A DNA stretch of 64,000 nucleotides from an uncultured Bacteroidales bacterium (lineage in GTDB: Bacteria; Bacteroidota; Bacteroidia; Bacteroidales; UBA932), in NCBI GenBank assembly GCA_900320545.1, contig ONSU01000003.1, forward strand, positions 1 through 64,000, read 5' to 3'. Both the position numbers and the translations under genes were made by a program. Positions within the stretch are counted from its first letter, which is position 1, and every line of letters begins with the position of its first letter. The notes beneath the pieces are model-generated. The model was given only the letters and a program-made list of their open reading frames with translations. It was not told where the DNA came from and ran no database searches. Below, in pieces: positions 32,254-40,959 of this stretch.

Positions 32254-35201
32254 ATCCAGCACCCTATTCATCCCTCATCAGTTACCGGATCCGGGAAATC
32301 CTGATGATCTGCAGCAACTACGACTCCTTCATCCTCCGCGAAGACGGCCGGATCGAGTCGCAGGTGTACGAGGAATACATCGGCCTAAACCTTTCCGACC
32401 CGCCCAAATTCACCTGGGTCAACTCCACGGAGGACGCCCGGGGGTTTCTCGAAGGCGGCGGCAAGACCGACATGGTCATCTGCCTGTACAACGACCGCGA
32501 CCGGGAAATCTTCCCCTTCGCCGCATCGCTGAAGGCCTCCGGGGCCGGCATTCCCGTCGTGCTTCTGACCCATTCCTCCAAGGAAATCTACCGGAGGATC
32601 GCGGCGCAGGACACCTCCGGCATCGAAATGATGTTCTCCTGGCATGGCAACGCCGACCTCATCCTCGCCATCGTCAAACTGTTCGAAGACCGCAAGAACG
32701 CCGCACACGACATCCTCGAAGGCGGCGTCCAGGGCCTCCTGCTAGTGGAAGACTCGGTGCGCTACTATTCGACTTACCTCCCGGAACTGTACCGGATGGT
32801 GCTCACCCAGACCAACGAATTCCTCTCCGACACGCTCAACGACTCGCAGCGCAAAGGCCGCAAGCATTACCGGCCGAAGGTGCTCCTCGCGACCTGCCTG
32901 AGCGAGGCGCAGGAATTATACAAAAAATACAGCCGCAACCTCGTCGGCGTCATTTCCGACATCGGCATGGTGGAATTCCGCGGACAGCGGCCCGAGGAAG
33001 AACTGCTCGACGCGGGCATCCGGCTCACGAAGATGATCCGCGAGGACGATCCCTATATGCCGGTGTTGCTGCAGAGCTCGCAGGGCTCGATGGAGAAGGT
33101 CGCGCACAGCCTCGGCGCGGGATTCGTGCGGAAGTATTCCAAGACGCTGTTCATCCAGCTCTCGGAGTATATCCGGGAGGAATTCGGCTTCGGCGACTTC
33201 GTCTTCCGGAGCGCCGGCGGCACCGAGTACGGCCGGGCATCGAACCTTACCGAACTCCTCGCCGTCCTGCCGAAAGTGCCCGACAAGGTGCTTCTCGCCA
33301 CCGTCTCCCGCAACAAATTCTCCAAGTGGTTCCTCGCCCGGGGACTCTTCTTCCTCGGCAGCGAATTCCGCAAGGTGCACCACAGCGACGCGGCCGAGGC
33401 GCGGGAATACATCGCTGATATGGTCGGCTCCGCCCTCCGCAACAGCGGACGCGGCATCATCGCGGCCTTCGACAAGGATACATACGCATCCTATATCCAG
33501 TTCGCGCGGCTCGGAGACGGCTCGCTCGGCGGCAAGGCCCGCGGCCTGTCGTTCCTGAACAACCTCGTCCAGCGGGCCGAACTGCGGCACCGCTGGGAAG
33601 GCCTCACGGTGAGCGTTCCCCGGACGATCGTCATCACGACCGACTGGTTCGACGAATTCATCCTGGAGAACGGCCTCCAGAACGTCATCGACAACCCCGA
33701 CCTCTCCGACGACGACATCCTGTCGGAATTCGTGGCCTCCCGGCTGCCGATGCCGCTGGTGGAGCAGCTCCGCACCTACATCGAGACCGTCACGACCCCG
33801 CTGGCGGTCCGGTCCTCCTCCAAGCTCGAAGACAGCAACTTCCAGCCCTTCGCCGGCATCTATTCGACCTATATGATCCCGGCGGTGGAAGACCGCAACC
33901 AGATGCTCCGCCTCCTCGTGAAGGCCATCAAGAGCGTCTATGCCTCCGTCTATTACGCGCTCGCGCGAAATTATATACAGACGACCGAGAATCTCCTGAG
34001 CGAGGAAAAAATGGCCGTCATCATCCAGGATATCTGCGGGACGGCCCACGACGGGCTCTTCTATCCGATGCTCTCCGGCGTAGCCCGCTCCTATAACTTC
34101 TACCCGATCGGAAGCGAAAAACCCACGGACGGCGTGCTGGAACTGGCCTACGGCCTCGGCAAGACGGTCGTGGACGGGGGCAATACGCTCCGGGTCAATC
34201 CCGCCCGTCCCAGGAAAATCCTCCAGCTCTCGGACCCGAAGCTCGCGATGCGGGACGGGCAGAAGATGATGTACGCCCTCGACCTCCGTCCGGGGGCCTT
34301 CAAGATCTCCCGCAACGAGGGGATCAATTTCGCTTACATTCCCGTCCAGGACGCCCTGGAGCACTTCCCCAGCCCGCAGCTGGTGGTTTCCACCTACGAC
34401 GGCGCCAACGACCGGATGGTACCGGGCGTCTCGGTCCGCGGACCCAGGATCGTGACGTTCGACCATATCCTCAAGTACAACCGTTTCCCGCTGGCGGAAG
34501 CGATGCAGGAAATCCTCGCCCTCTGCCGGGCGGAACTGCAGGACGAAGTGGAAATCGAGTTCGCCCTCGACCTGATTCCGGACCGGGAGGACGCGGTACT
34601 CAAGTTGCTGCAGATCAGGCCCGTCGCGGGCTATGTCGCCTCGTGCGACCAGCGGGCGGATACGGTGGCGGAAGGACTTTCGGCCACGTGGATCACCTCG
34701 CGGAAGGCGCTCGGAGCCGGATTCTTCCCGGACATCACCAATGTCGTCTACATCTCCCCCGACGGATTCGACAAGGCCGGCACGGTGGCCCTCGCCGCCG
34801 AGGTTACGCGGATCAACGCCGAGATGCACGCGGCAGGGCGGCGGTACCTCCTCGTCGGTCCGGGCCGCTGGGGGTCGTCGGATCCCTGGCTCGGCATCCC
34901 GGTCCTGTGGAACGGTATCTCCGAAGCCGCCGTCATCGTGGAGTATTCCATCCCGGAAATGCGGGTGGAGCCCTCCCAGGGCACACATTTCTTCCACAAC
35001 ATCACCTCGCTCGGCGTGGGCTACCTCCACTGCGAAGAGGGTGAAGTCGACTTCGCCGCCCTGGACAACCTTCCTTCATCCCCGGGCTCTCCTTCACCCC
35101 TCCGTGTCATCACCCTCCCCTCGCCCCTCACCGTCTACATCGACGGCACCACCGGAGAGGCCGTCATCGGGACCGACGGACCGGTCGGTTTTGCAGAATA
35201 G
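32250..35201 (+). CDS. PEP synthase-like protein: receiver-like N terminus plus PPDK/PEP-synthase ATP-grasp domain
   Basis: 983 residues. About residues 15-160 and 165-330 look like two response-regulator-like alpha/beta domains (VICLYNDRDREI ... VVLLTH; LLLVEDSVRYYS ... VGVISDIGM). Residues about 420-800 form the pyruvate phosphate dikinase ATP-binding domain (GGKARGLSFLNNLV, LAVRSSSKLEDSNFQPFAGIYSTY, IIQDICG, LLQIRPV). About 170 further residues contain GPGRWGSSDPWLG. I see neither the swivelling-domain phosphohistidine motif nor the PEP/pyruvate TIM barrel of true PEP synthase, so normal PEP synthesis is doubtful; a signalling or phosphotransfer role is an inference. Starts in the previous stop codon and ends the packed run begun at 23921. 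Confidence 0.75.
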   Translation: MNPAPYSSLISYRIREILMICSNYDSFILREDGRIESQVYEEYIGLNLSDPPKFTWVNSTEDARGFLEGGGKTDMVICLYNDRDREIFPFAASLKASGAGIPVVLLTHSSKEIYRRIAAQDTSGIEMMFSWHGNADLILAIVKLFEDRKNAAHDILEGGVQGLLLVEDSVRYYSTYLPELYRMVLTQTNEFLSDTLNDSQRKGRKHYRPKVLLATCLSEAQELYKKYSRNLVGVISDIGMVEFRGQRPEEELLDAGIRLTKMIREDDPYMPVLLQSSQGSMEKVAHSLGAGFVRKYSKTLFIQLSEYIREEFGFGDFVFRSAGGTEYGRASNLTELLAVLPKVPDKVLLATVSRNKFSKWFLARGLFFLGSEFRKVHHSDAAEAREYIADMVGSALRNSGRGIIAAFDKDTYASYIQFARLGDGSLGGKARGLSFLNNLVQRAELRHRWEGLTVSVPRTIVITTDWFDEFILENGLQNVIDNPDLSDDDILSEFVASRLPMPLVEQLRTYIETVTTPLAVRSSSKLEDSNFQPFAGIYSTYMIPAVEDRNQMLRLLVKAIKSVYASVYYALARNYIQTTENLLSEEKMAVIIQDICGTAHDGLFYPMLSGVARSYNFYPIGSEKPTDGVLELAYGLGKTVVDGGNTLRVNPARPRKILQLSDPKLAMRDGQKMMYALDLRPGAFKISRNEGINFAYIPVQDALEHFPSPQLVVSTYDGANDRMVPGVSVRGPRIVTFDHILKYNRFPLAEAMQEILALCRAELQDEVEIEFALDLIPDREDAVLKLLQIRPVAGYVASCDQRADTVAEGLSATWITSRKALGAGFFPDITNVVYISPDGFDKAGTVALAAEVTRINAEMHAAGRRYLLVGPGRWGSSDPWLGIPVLWNGISEAAVIVEYSIPEMRVEPSQGTHFFHNITSLGVGYLHCEEGEVDFAALDNLPSSPGSPSPLRVITLPSPLTVYIDGTTGEAVIGTDGPVGFAE

Positions 35202-35244
35202 AAAAAGAATTCGTAACTTTCGGCAATCATTAAAACCTACGAAT

Positions 35245-35688
35245 ATGAAACATTTCAAACTTCTCGCCTTCGCGGCGCTGTCGCTTTGCCTCTTTGCAAT
35301 CTCATCCTGCGAAAAGGCGTTCTACCCGCTCTCCGTCGAAAAACTCGTCGGAACGAAATGGGAAGGATATGTAACCATGGGTGACTACAAGCAGTACATT
35401 CTCTGGACATTCACGGGCACGACGACCGTCGAATACGAAAACCACTCAGAATTAGACAAAGACGCCACAAAGGACAGTCCCCTCAAATTCAAGGTTTCCG
35501 GCACCTTCACGTACAACAACCTTCTGGACACATTCAACGCCAACTTTGACGACGACAACGGGTACAATCTGGCAGATTTCCCCTATACGGCGGAAGGACA
35601 CTTCTTCCCGAATTCGATGACATTCGTATTGAAAACGAAATCGGGGCTTAAGACCGACGATATCCTTCTCAAATTAATCAAAGAATAA
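35245..35688 (+). CDS. Small putative lipoprotein, lipocalin-like size
   Basis: 147 residues with a lipoprotein signal (MKHFKLLAFAALSLCLFAISSC). The mature domain, with VEKLVGTKWEGYV, LWTFTGTTTVEYE and FKVSGTFTYNNLL, has the alternating pattern and the opening GTKWEG of small beta-barrel (lipocalin-like) lipoproteins frequent in Bacteroidales. Function unknown. It lies 43 bases after the PEP-synthase-like gene and two bases before a GH13 gene. Confidence 0.75.
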   Translation: MKHFKLLAFAALSLCLFAISSCEKAFYPLSVEKLVGTKWEGYVTMGDYKQYILWTFTGTTTVEYENHSELDKDATKDSPLKFKVSGTFTYNNLLDTFNANFDDDNGYNLADFPYTAEGHFFPNSMTFVLKTKSGLKTDDILLKLIKE

Positions 35689-35690
35689 GG

Positions 35691-37058
35691 ATGCAGAAAG
35701 CCCTTGTTTATCAGGTGCTTCCAAGACTTTGGAGGGGTGGACGCTTCGTGGATTTCGACGAGGCGTCCCTCGCTTATGTCCGTTCGCTCGGCATGACGCA
35801 CGTCTGGTACACGGGGGTAATCGACCACGCCACGCGCCTGCCGGGGTATGAGAATGCCTCCGCGGCCTGCGTCAAGGGGACGGCCGGCTCGCCGTACTCC
35901 ATCCGGGATTACTACGCCGTGGCGCCGTATCTCGGATCGATGGCGGACTTCGAGGAGCTGGTCGCGCGGACACATGCCGCCGGACTCAAGGTCATCATCG
36001 ACTTCGTCCCCAACCACGTGGCGCGGGAGAATGTCAATTTCGGGCAGTCCGACGACCGCAGCGTGCACTGGACCCCGGAGAATGATTTCTACTACTATCC
36101 CGGAGAACATCTCACGCTCCCGGGACCGTCTGCGGACTACGACGAGTTTCCCGCGCGGGCGTCGGGCAACCGCTTCTCCCCCGCCCCGGACATCAACGAC
36201 TGGTGGGACACCGTGCGCCTCAACTACTGCGATTTCCATACGGGCACCTGGGACAAGATGCTCTCCGTGCTCCGCTTCTGGCTCGCAAAGGGCGTCGACG
36301 GATTCCGCTGCGACATGGTGGAGATGGTGCCCTGGCAGTTCCTCCGGTGGCTCATCGCAGAAGTGAAGAAAAAATTCCCCGAAGCGACATTCATCGCCGA
36401 GGCCTACAACACAGACACTTACAGGCTCTACCTCGAAACGGTCGGCTTCGACCTCCTGTACGACAAATGCGGGCTCTACGACACCCTGCGTGCCGTCACC
36501 TGCCAGGGCGCTTCGGCCGAAGGCATCACCCGAAACTGGCAGATGCTGCAGGACCTCCAGCCCCGGATGCTCAACTTCCTCGAGAACCACGACGAGCAGC
36601 GCGTCGCCTCCCCGCAATTCGCCGGGAGCCCCGAGGCGGGCTACGCCGCCCTGGCCGTCTCCGCGATGCTCACCGACGCCCCCTTCATGCTCTACTTCGG
36701 GCAGGAATGGGGCGAGCGCGGTGCCGCCGACGGCCGCACCTCCATCTTCGAGATCGCGCCCCTTCCCTCATTCCAGAGCTTGTCCCCGGAATCTTCCCCC
36801 TTCCCCCGCTACGCCGACACCCTCCGCCTGGCCAGGTCGCTGGAGGGCGCGCCGACCTACGACCTCTGCTGGTGCCAGGGAGAGGGCTTCGACCGCGGCC
36901 GGCACTTCGCCTGGCTCCGCGGCAGCACCCTGATCGTCGCCAACTTCGCCCCCGAGGACGCGGAGGTGACCGTGCGGATTCCGGAAGGAACGCCCGCCGG
37001 GAGCGCTTCCATACAGACTTTTCACGTCTCCGGACACGATTTCATCACCATCCTATGA
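35691..37058 (+). CDS. Alpha-amylase family glycoside hydrolase (GH13), cytoplasmic
   Basis: 455 residues without a signal peptide, so probably intracellular. All GH13 signatures are present: DFVPNH (region I), GFRCDMVEMV with the nucleophile Asp near residue 208 (region II), FIAEAY with the acid/base Glu (region III) and FLENHDEQR with the third acidic residue (region IV). Substrate is likely an alpha-glucan or maltodextrin; the subfamily cannot be fixed by eye. No other starch-utilisation gene is nearby. Its stop codon overlaps the start of the 42-residue peptide gene. Confidence 0.93.
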   Translation: MQKALVYQVLPRLWRGGRFVDFDEASLAYVRSLGMTHVWYTGVIDHATRLPGYENASAACVKGTAGSPYSIRDYYAVAPYLGSMADFEELVARTHAAGLKVIIDFVPNHVARENVNFGQSDDRSVHWTPENDFYYYPGEHLTLPGPSADYDEFPARASGNRFSPAPDINDWWDTVRLNYCDFHTGTWDKMLSVLRFWLAKGVDGFRCDMVEMVPWQFLRWLIAEVKKKFPEATFIAEAYNTDTYRLYLETVGFDLLYDKCGLYDTLRAVTCQGASAEGITRNWQMLQDLQPRMLNFLENHDEQRVASPQFAGSPEAGYAALAVSAMLTDAPFMLYFGQEWGERGAADGRTSIFEIAPLPSFQSLSPESSPFPRYADTLRLARSLEGAPTYDLCWCQGEGFDRGRHFAWLRGSTLIVANFAPEDAEVTVRIPEGTPAGSASIQTFHVSGHDFITIL

Positions 37059-37183
37059 AAAAGATCCAATATACCGCGCCCGCTATCCGGGCTGTCTGTC
37101 TCCGGTCCGAAAAGAATTTCGTGTTCACCGGGAATTCCGACAACAACGAGAAGCCGATTGACGACGGCAATGAGAACTTTTAA
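37055..37183 (+). CDS. Small peptide of 42 residues upstream of the nuclease-like lipoprotein
   Basis: Begins in the stop codon of the GH13 gene (ATGA overlap) and ends 13 bases before the next lipoprotein gene. It starts MKKIQYTAPAIRAVCLRSEK, has no hydrophobic signal segment, and ends in an acidic, asparagine-rich tail (DDGNENF). Short proteins opening MKK-x-Y-x-x-P-x-I and ending in a D/N/G-rich tail frequently precede surface lipoprotein genes in Bacteroidales. The close packing on both sides supports translation; function unknown. Confidence 0.6.
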   Translation: MKKIQYTAPAIRAVCLRSEKNFVFTGNSDNNEKPIDDGNENF

Positions 37184-37196
37184 CCGCAGGACCGCC

Positions 37197-39443
37197 ATGA
37201 AAAAGATTCTCATCTCCCTCGCGCTGATCGCGACCGTGGCTGTTTCCTGTAACCGTGAAGCAGTCCCCACCGGTGACACCACCCCGGAAGGATATACCTA
37301 TACATTCACCATCGAAGACGGCGAAACCCGCGCGACGCTCGACAATGACGGCGTCTTCTGGGAAGCCAACGACCGGGTCGGCATGTTCCTGGAAGGATAT
37401 ACCGGTTATGCCAACGTCAACACCTCCAATCAGCCCAAGACGGTGATCCTGTACAGCCGCAGCGAAATTCCCGCCGGTTCGTACGCCTACGCCTACTACC
37501 CCTACAACGCGGGCAACAACGACAAGTCCGCGGTCACCATCACCATCCCGAACGTCCAGGACGGCGGTTCCGTCTCGGCGATGCCGATGGTCGGTATCCC
37601 GTTCCACGTGCAGGAGACCGTGGAACTGAGCGGCTCCTCGGCCCAGACCAACGGCGTCATCCAGTTCCTCAACCTCGGCGCCATCATCGACTTCCGGATC
37701 TTCTCTTCCGACGAGGCGCTTACCTCCGAGACGGTGCAGTACATCACTTTCAAATCCGAGGGCGTTCCGCTTGCCGGCGATGCCACGATCAATCTGGCGG
37801 CCCTGTCGGAATCGCTTGACGAAGAGCATCTCGCACTCACCTGGGGATCTTCTTTCCACGATCAAGTCAAAGTCAACCAGACCGCCCCGGTCGCATCAAG
37901 CGAGGAGGACGCCACTCCGATATATATGGTCCTGGCGCCCGGGTCCTATCTTTCGGGAACCATTGTCATCGCCACCGACGCGGCGACCTATACCTTCCCG
38001 TTCTCCAGCAAGTCGCTCGGCCGCAACAAGCTCAAGCACTACAACATGGACATCTCCGACGTAGACCGTGAGGCCGGTGTCACCGAGAATATCGTGAGCC
38101 TGCCTTACGGCGAGGCGTTCACCTCCACACGGGGAGAATTCGAGATTGACGGCGGGACCGGCTATGAATGGCAGTTCCGCTCCACTTACGGAGCGACGGC
38201 GAACGGATACTACAAGGATCCCGGTGCCAGCAGCAATACCCGGCACGATGTCGTGACTTCGCTGATTTCGCCCTGGATCGATCTCCGTCCGGTGGACGGC
38301 GCAAAGCTTACGTTCGAGCACGCGGCCAATTCGTATTTCTATGGGAGCGGCAACGTTCCGGACGGGAAGGTGTACGTCAAATGCTACTCCGATGACGAGT
38401 GGACGCCCCTCGACGTGCGATTCCCGGACAAGCCGTCCAGCGGCTATTCGGCCTACCTTGCCGTCGAGCAGGATCTTTCCGCCTACGCGGGAGAATTGGT
38501 GAAAATCAAATTCGAATACACCTCCACGACCTCCCGCGCAGGCACCTGGGAAATCCGCAATTTCAGTTGCGTGGAATCGGAGCCTCCGGCTCCGGTGGTG
38601 AGACTCGGCTGGCTGGAACTGCCCGCCTGGTCGCCTTCGGATATGAGCGGTACCTCGACCTCGTCGCTGACCGACCTGTACATGGTAAAGCATTTTGCCA
38701 CGATGGATGGTACGAGGCAGCGCAACTATTCCTGCCTGTACGACCCCGAGATGTACGCTTCCTACCTGGTGGCCTATCCGCTGTGCACGGATCACCTGGG
38801 AAGCGGCCGAACGGAGAGCTGGGGCTATGACCCGGATGTGCCCGAATACAAGCAGACGATGGTCTTCCCGTATTCCTATGGATCGGGGGCCAATCATCCG
38901 ACCGGGAACTTCACGGACAACTTCTACGCCCGCGGCCACCAGATCCCCAATGCCGACCGCAACGGGGTCGACGAGATGATGGCCCAGACCTATTATATGA
39001 CCAACATCACGCCCCAGATCCAGAACGGCTTCAACGCCGACATCTGGCTCGACCTGGAGAGTGCGGTACGCAACGTGGCATATTCCTGCGACACGGTATA
39101 TGTGGTGACCGGTGCGGCCTTCCGCAAGAAGGGCGGCAGCGAAACCATCAGTTACATTACCAACACCCGCTATGATCAGAAGGAGCTTCCGGTGCCGAAC
39201 TACTACTGGAAGGCCCTTCTCAAGGTAACGTGGAGCGGCAACGAGGTAACGGCCGCTTCCTCCATCGGCTTCTGGCTGCCGCACGACGACCTGTACGGAG
39301 AATCCTTTGACGACAGCAAATATGTCGTGAGCGTGAGCCAGATCGAGCAGTGGACCGGCGTCAACCTCTTCGCCAACCTCCCCGCCTCGCTCCAGAGCGC
39401 GGCCGAGGGCAACACCAGCTGGAATTCATTCCGATCTTTCTGA
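37197..39443 (+). CDS. Lipoprotein with fimbrillin-like N terminus and C-terminal DNA/RNA non-specific endonuclease domain
   Basis: 748 residues with a lipoprotein signal (MKKILISLALIATVAVSC). About residues 30-300 resemble fimbrillin-like proteins (GETRATLDNDGVFWEANDRVGMF; YAYYPYN; NKLKHYNMDIS). A beta-sandwich region follows (about 310-480; SLPYGEAFTSTRGEFEIDGG). The C-terminal part (about 490-748) matches NUC1-type metal-dependent nucleases: YARGHQIPNADRNG holds the general-base His and MTNITPQIQNGFNADIWLDLE the metal-binding Asn and Glu. The usual DRGH is ARGH here; the loss of Asp does not remove the His. Likely surface-anchored and able to degrade environmental nucleic acid, if active. 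Confidence 0.85.
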   Translation: MKKILISLALIATVAVSCNREAVPTGDTTPEGYTYTFTIEDGETRATLDNDGVFWEANDRVGMFLEGYTGYANVNTSNQPKTVILYSRSEIPAGSYAYAYYPYNAGNNDKSAVTITIPNVQDGGSVSAMPMVGIPFHVQETVELSGSSAQTNGVIQFLNLGAIIDFRIFSSDEALTSETVQYITFKSEGVPLAGDATINLAALSESLDEEHLALTWGSSFHDQVKVNQTAPVASSEEDATPIYMVLAPGSYLSGTIVIATDAATYTFPFSSKSLGRNKLKHYNMDISDVDREAGVTENIVSLPYGEAFTSTRGEFEIDGGTGYEWQFRSTYGATANGYYKDPGASSNTRHDVVTSLISPWIDLRPVDGAKLTFEHAANSYFYGSGNVPDGKVYVKCYSDDEWTPLDVRFPDKPSSGYSAYLAVEQDLSAYAGELVKIKFEYTSTTSRAGTWEIRNFSCVESEPPAPVVRLGWLELPAWSPSDMSGTSTSSLTDLYMVKHFATMDGTRQRNYSCLYDPEMYASYLVAYPLCTDHLGSGRTESWGYDPDVPEYKQTMVFPYSYGSGANHPTGNFTDNFYARGHQIPNADRNGVDEMMAQTYYMTNITPQIQNGFNADIWLDLESAVRNVAYSCDTVYVVTGAAFRKKGGSETISYITNTRYDQKELPVPNYYWKALLKVTWSGNEVTAASSIGFWLPHDDLYGESFDDSKYVVSVSQIEQWTGVNLFANLPASLQSAAEGNTSWNSFRSF

Positions 39444-39456
39444 TAACTGACCACAT

Positions 39457-40956
39457 ATGTTTACAGCAAAAGACCTTCAAGCCATCCGGCAGCGCGGCTC
39501 CGACCCCAAGACTGTCGAGAAACAGACCGGCTATTTCAAAAAGGGGTTTCCCTGGATGAAAATCGTAGGGCCGGCCACGCCCGAAAGGGGCATCACCATT
39601 CTCTCCGAAGCGGAAGCCGATGAGGCGGTCCGTTATGCCGACACGGCCGCCGTCGCCGGCAAATGCAAATTCGTTCCCGCCAGCGGCGCGGCCTCCCGTA
39701 TGTTCAAGGACATCTTCGCGGGGCTGGAGAAACTGGACGCGGGCGAAGACCTTCCCGCCGATGCGCCCGGGAGCAGACTCGCCGCACGCATCAAGGATTT
39801 CGCCTTCTACACGCCGGCGCTCTTCGGAGAGCCGGAGGATTCCCCCGCCTATCGGAAGGACGTCCTGGAGAAAGTCCTGACCGACAAGGGCTACGGCTAT
39901 GGAAGCAAGCCCAAGGGCGTGATTAAATTCCACCGGTACGGCGAAGAGGTGCGGACCGCCCTGGCGGAGCATCTCGTCGAGGCCCAGGAATACATGCGCG
40001 GGGCCGACGGAGTCTGCCGTCTGACGGTCACGATCTCCCCGGAGCACAGGTCCCTCTTCGAAGAGGCCCTCGCCGAGGTGAAACCCGTCTTCGAGCAGCG
40101 TTACGGCGTGCGGTATGACGTCCGTTTCACCTATCAGGACAAAGCGACCGACACCCTCGCCGTCGACGGTAAGAACAAGCCGTTCCGCAAGGACGACGGC
40201 TCCCTTCTCTTCCGCCCGGCCGGCCACGGCGCCCTTATCAAGAATCTCGGGGAAGTGGAAGAGGAACTCGTTTCCATCAAGAATATCGACAATGTCGCCC
40301 ACGAGAAACTTCTCCCCGTCACGGCCCGCTACAAGAAGATCCTCATCGGCGAAGCGCTCAGGATCCGCGACCGGATTTTCGCCTATCTCGAGCGTTTCGA
40401 CGCCATTCGGGATCCCCGTTCCGAGGAGGCCCACCTGCTATGCGACGAGGTCGAGAATTTCTTCGACCGCAAACTCTGCATGCAGCTTCCGCTGGCCCAC
40501 GATCCGGCCGAACGGATGCAGATGCTCCGCGCCAAACTCGACCGGCCGGTCCGCGTCTGCGGAATGGTCCGCAACCTGGGCGAACCCGGCGGCGGCCCGT
40601 TCATCATCGCCGGCCGCGACGGCGCAACCTCCCTCCAGATCCTGGAGAGCGTGCAGATTGCGCCGGAGGCGAAGGACATCCTCAAAAGGTCCACGCACTT
40701 CAACCCGGTCGACCTTGTCTGCTGCCTGCGCAACTACAAGGGCGAGCGGTTCGATCTGTCGAAATACGTCGACGAGCAGGCGGGATTCATCTCCTCGAAG
40801 AGTTATCAGGGGCGCGAACTCAAGGCGCTCGAGCTGCCGGGCCTCTGGAACGGCGCGATGAGTGACTGGAACACCCTTTTCGTCGAGGTGCCCGTCGAGA
40901 CATTCAATCCGGTAAAAGTCGTTCTTGACCTGCTGCGGCCGGCCCATCAGGGATAA
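39457..40956 (+). CDS. DUF4301 family protein
   Basis: 499 residues, no signal or membrane segment. The N-terminal stretch CKFVPASGAASRMFKDIFAGLE and the central blocks KGVIKFHRYGEEVRTALAEHL, FRPAGHGALIKNL and GMVRNLGEPGGGPF match DUF4301, a conserved Bacteroidetes family. The GAASRMFK and GHGAL elements recall nucleotidyltransferase (sugar-nucleotide pyrophosphorylase-like) active sites, so a nucleotidyltransferase role is conceivable but unproven. It follows the nuclease-like lipoprotein by 13 bases and converges on the WG-repeat gene. Confidence 0.8.
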   Translation: MFTAKDLQAIRQRGSDPKTVEKQTGYFKKGFPWMKIVGPATPERGITILSEAEADEAVRYADTAAVAGKCKFVPASGAASRMFKDIFAGLEKLDAGEDLPADAPGSRLAARIKDFAFYTPALFGEPEDSPAYRKDVLEKVLTDKGYGYGSKPKGVIKFHRYGEEVRTALAEHLVEAQEYMRGADGVCRLTVTISPEHRSLFEEALAEVKPVFEQRYGVRYDVRFTYQDKATDTLAVDGKNKPFRKDDGSLLFRPAGHGALIKNLGEVEEELVSIKNIDNVAHEKLLPVTARYKKILIGEALRIRDRIFAYLERFDAIRDPRSEEAHLLCDEVENFFDRKLCMQLPLAHDPAERMQMLRAKLDRPVRVCGMVRNLGEPGGGPFIIAGRDGATSLQILESVQIAPEAKDILKRSTHFNPVDLVCCLRNYKGERFDLSKYVDEQAGFISSKSYQGRELKALELPGLWNGAMSDWNTLFVEVPVETFNPVKVVLDLLRPAHQG

Positions 40957-40959
40957 CCG

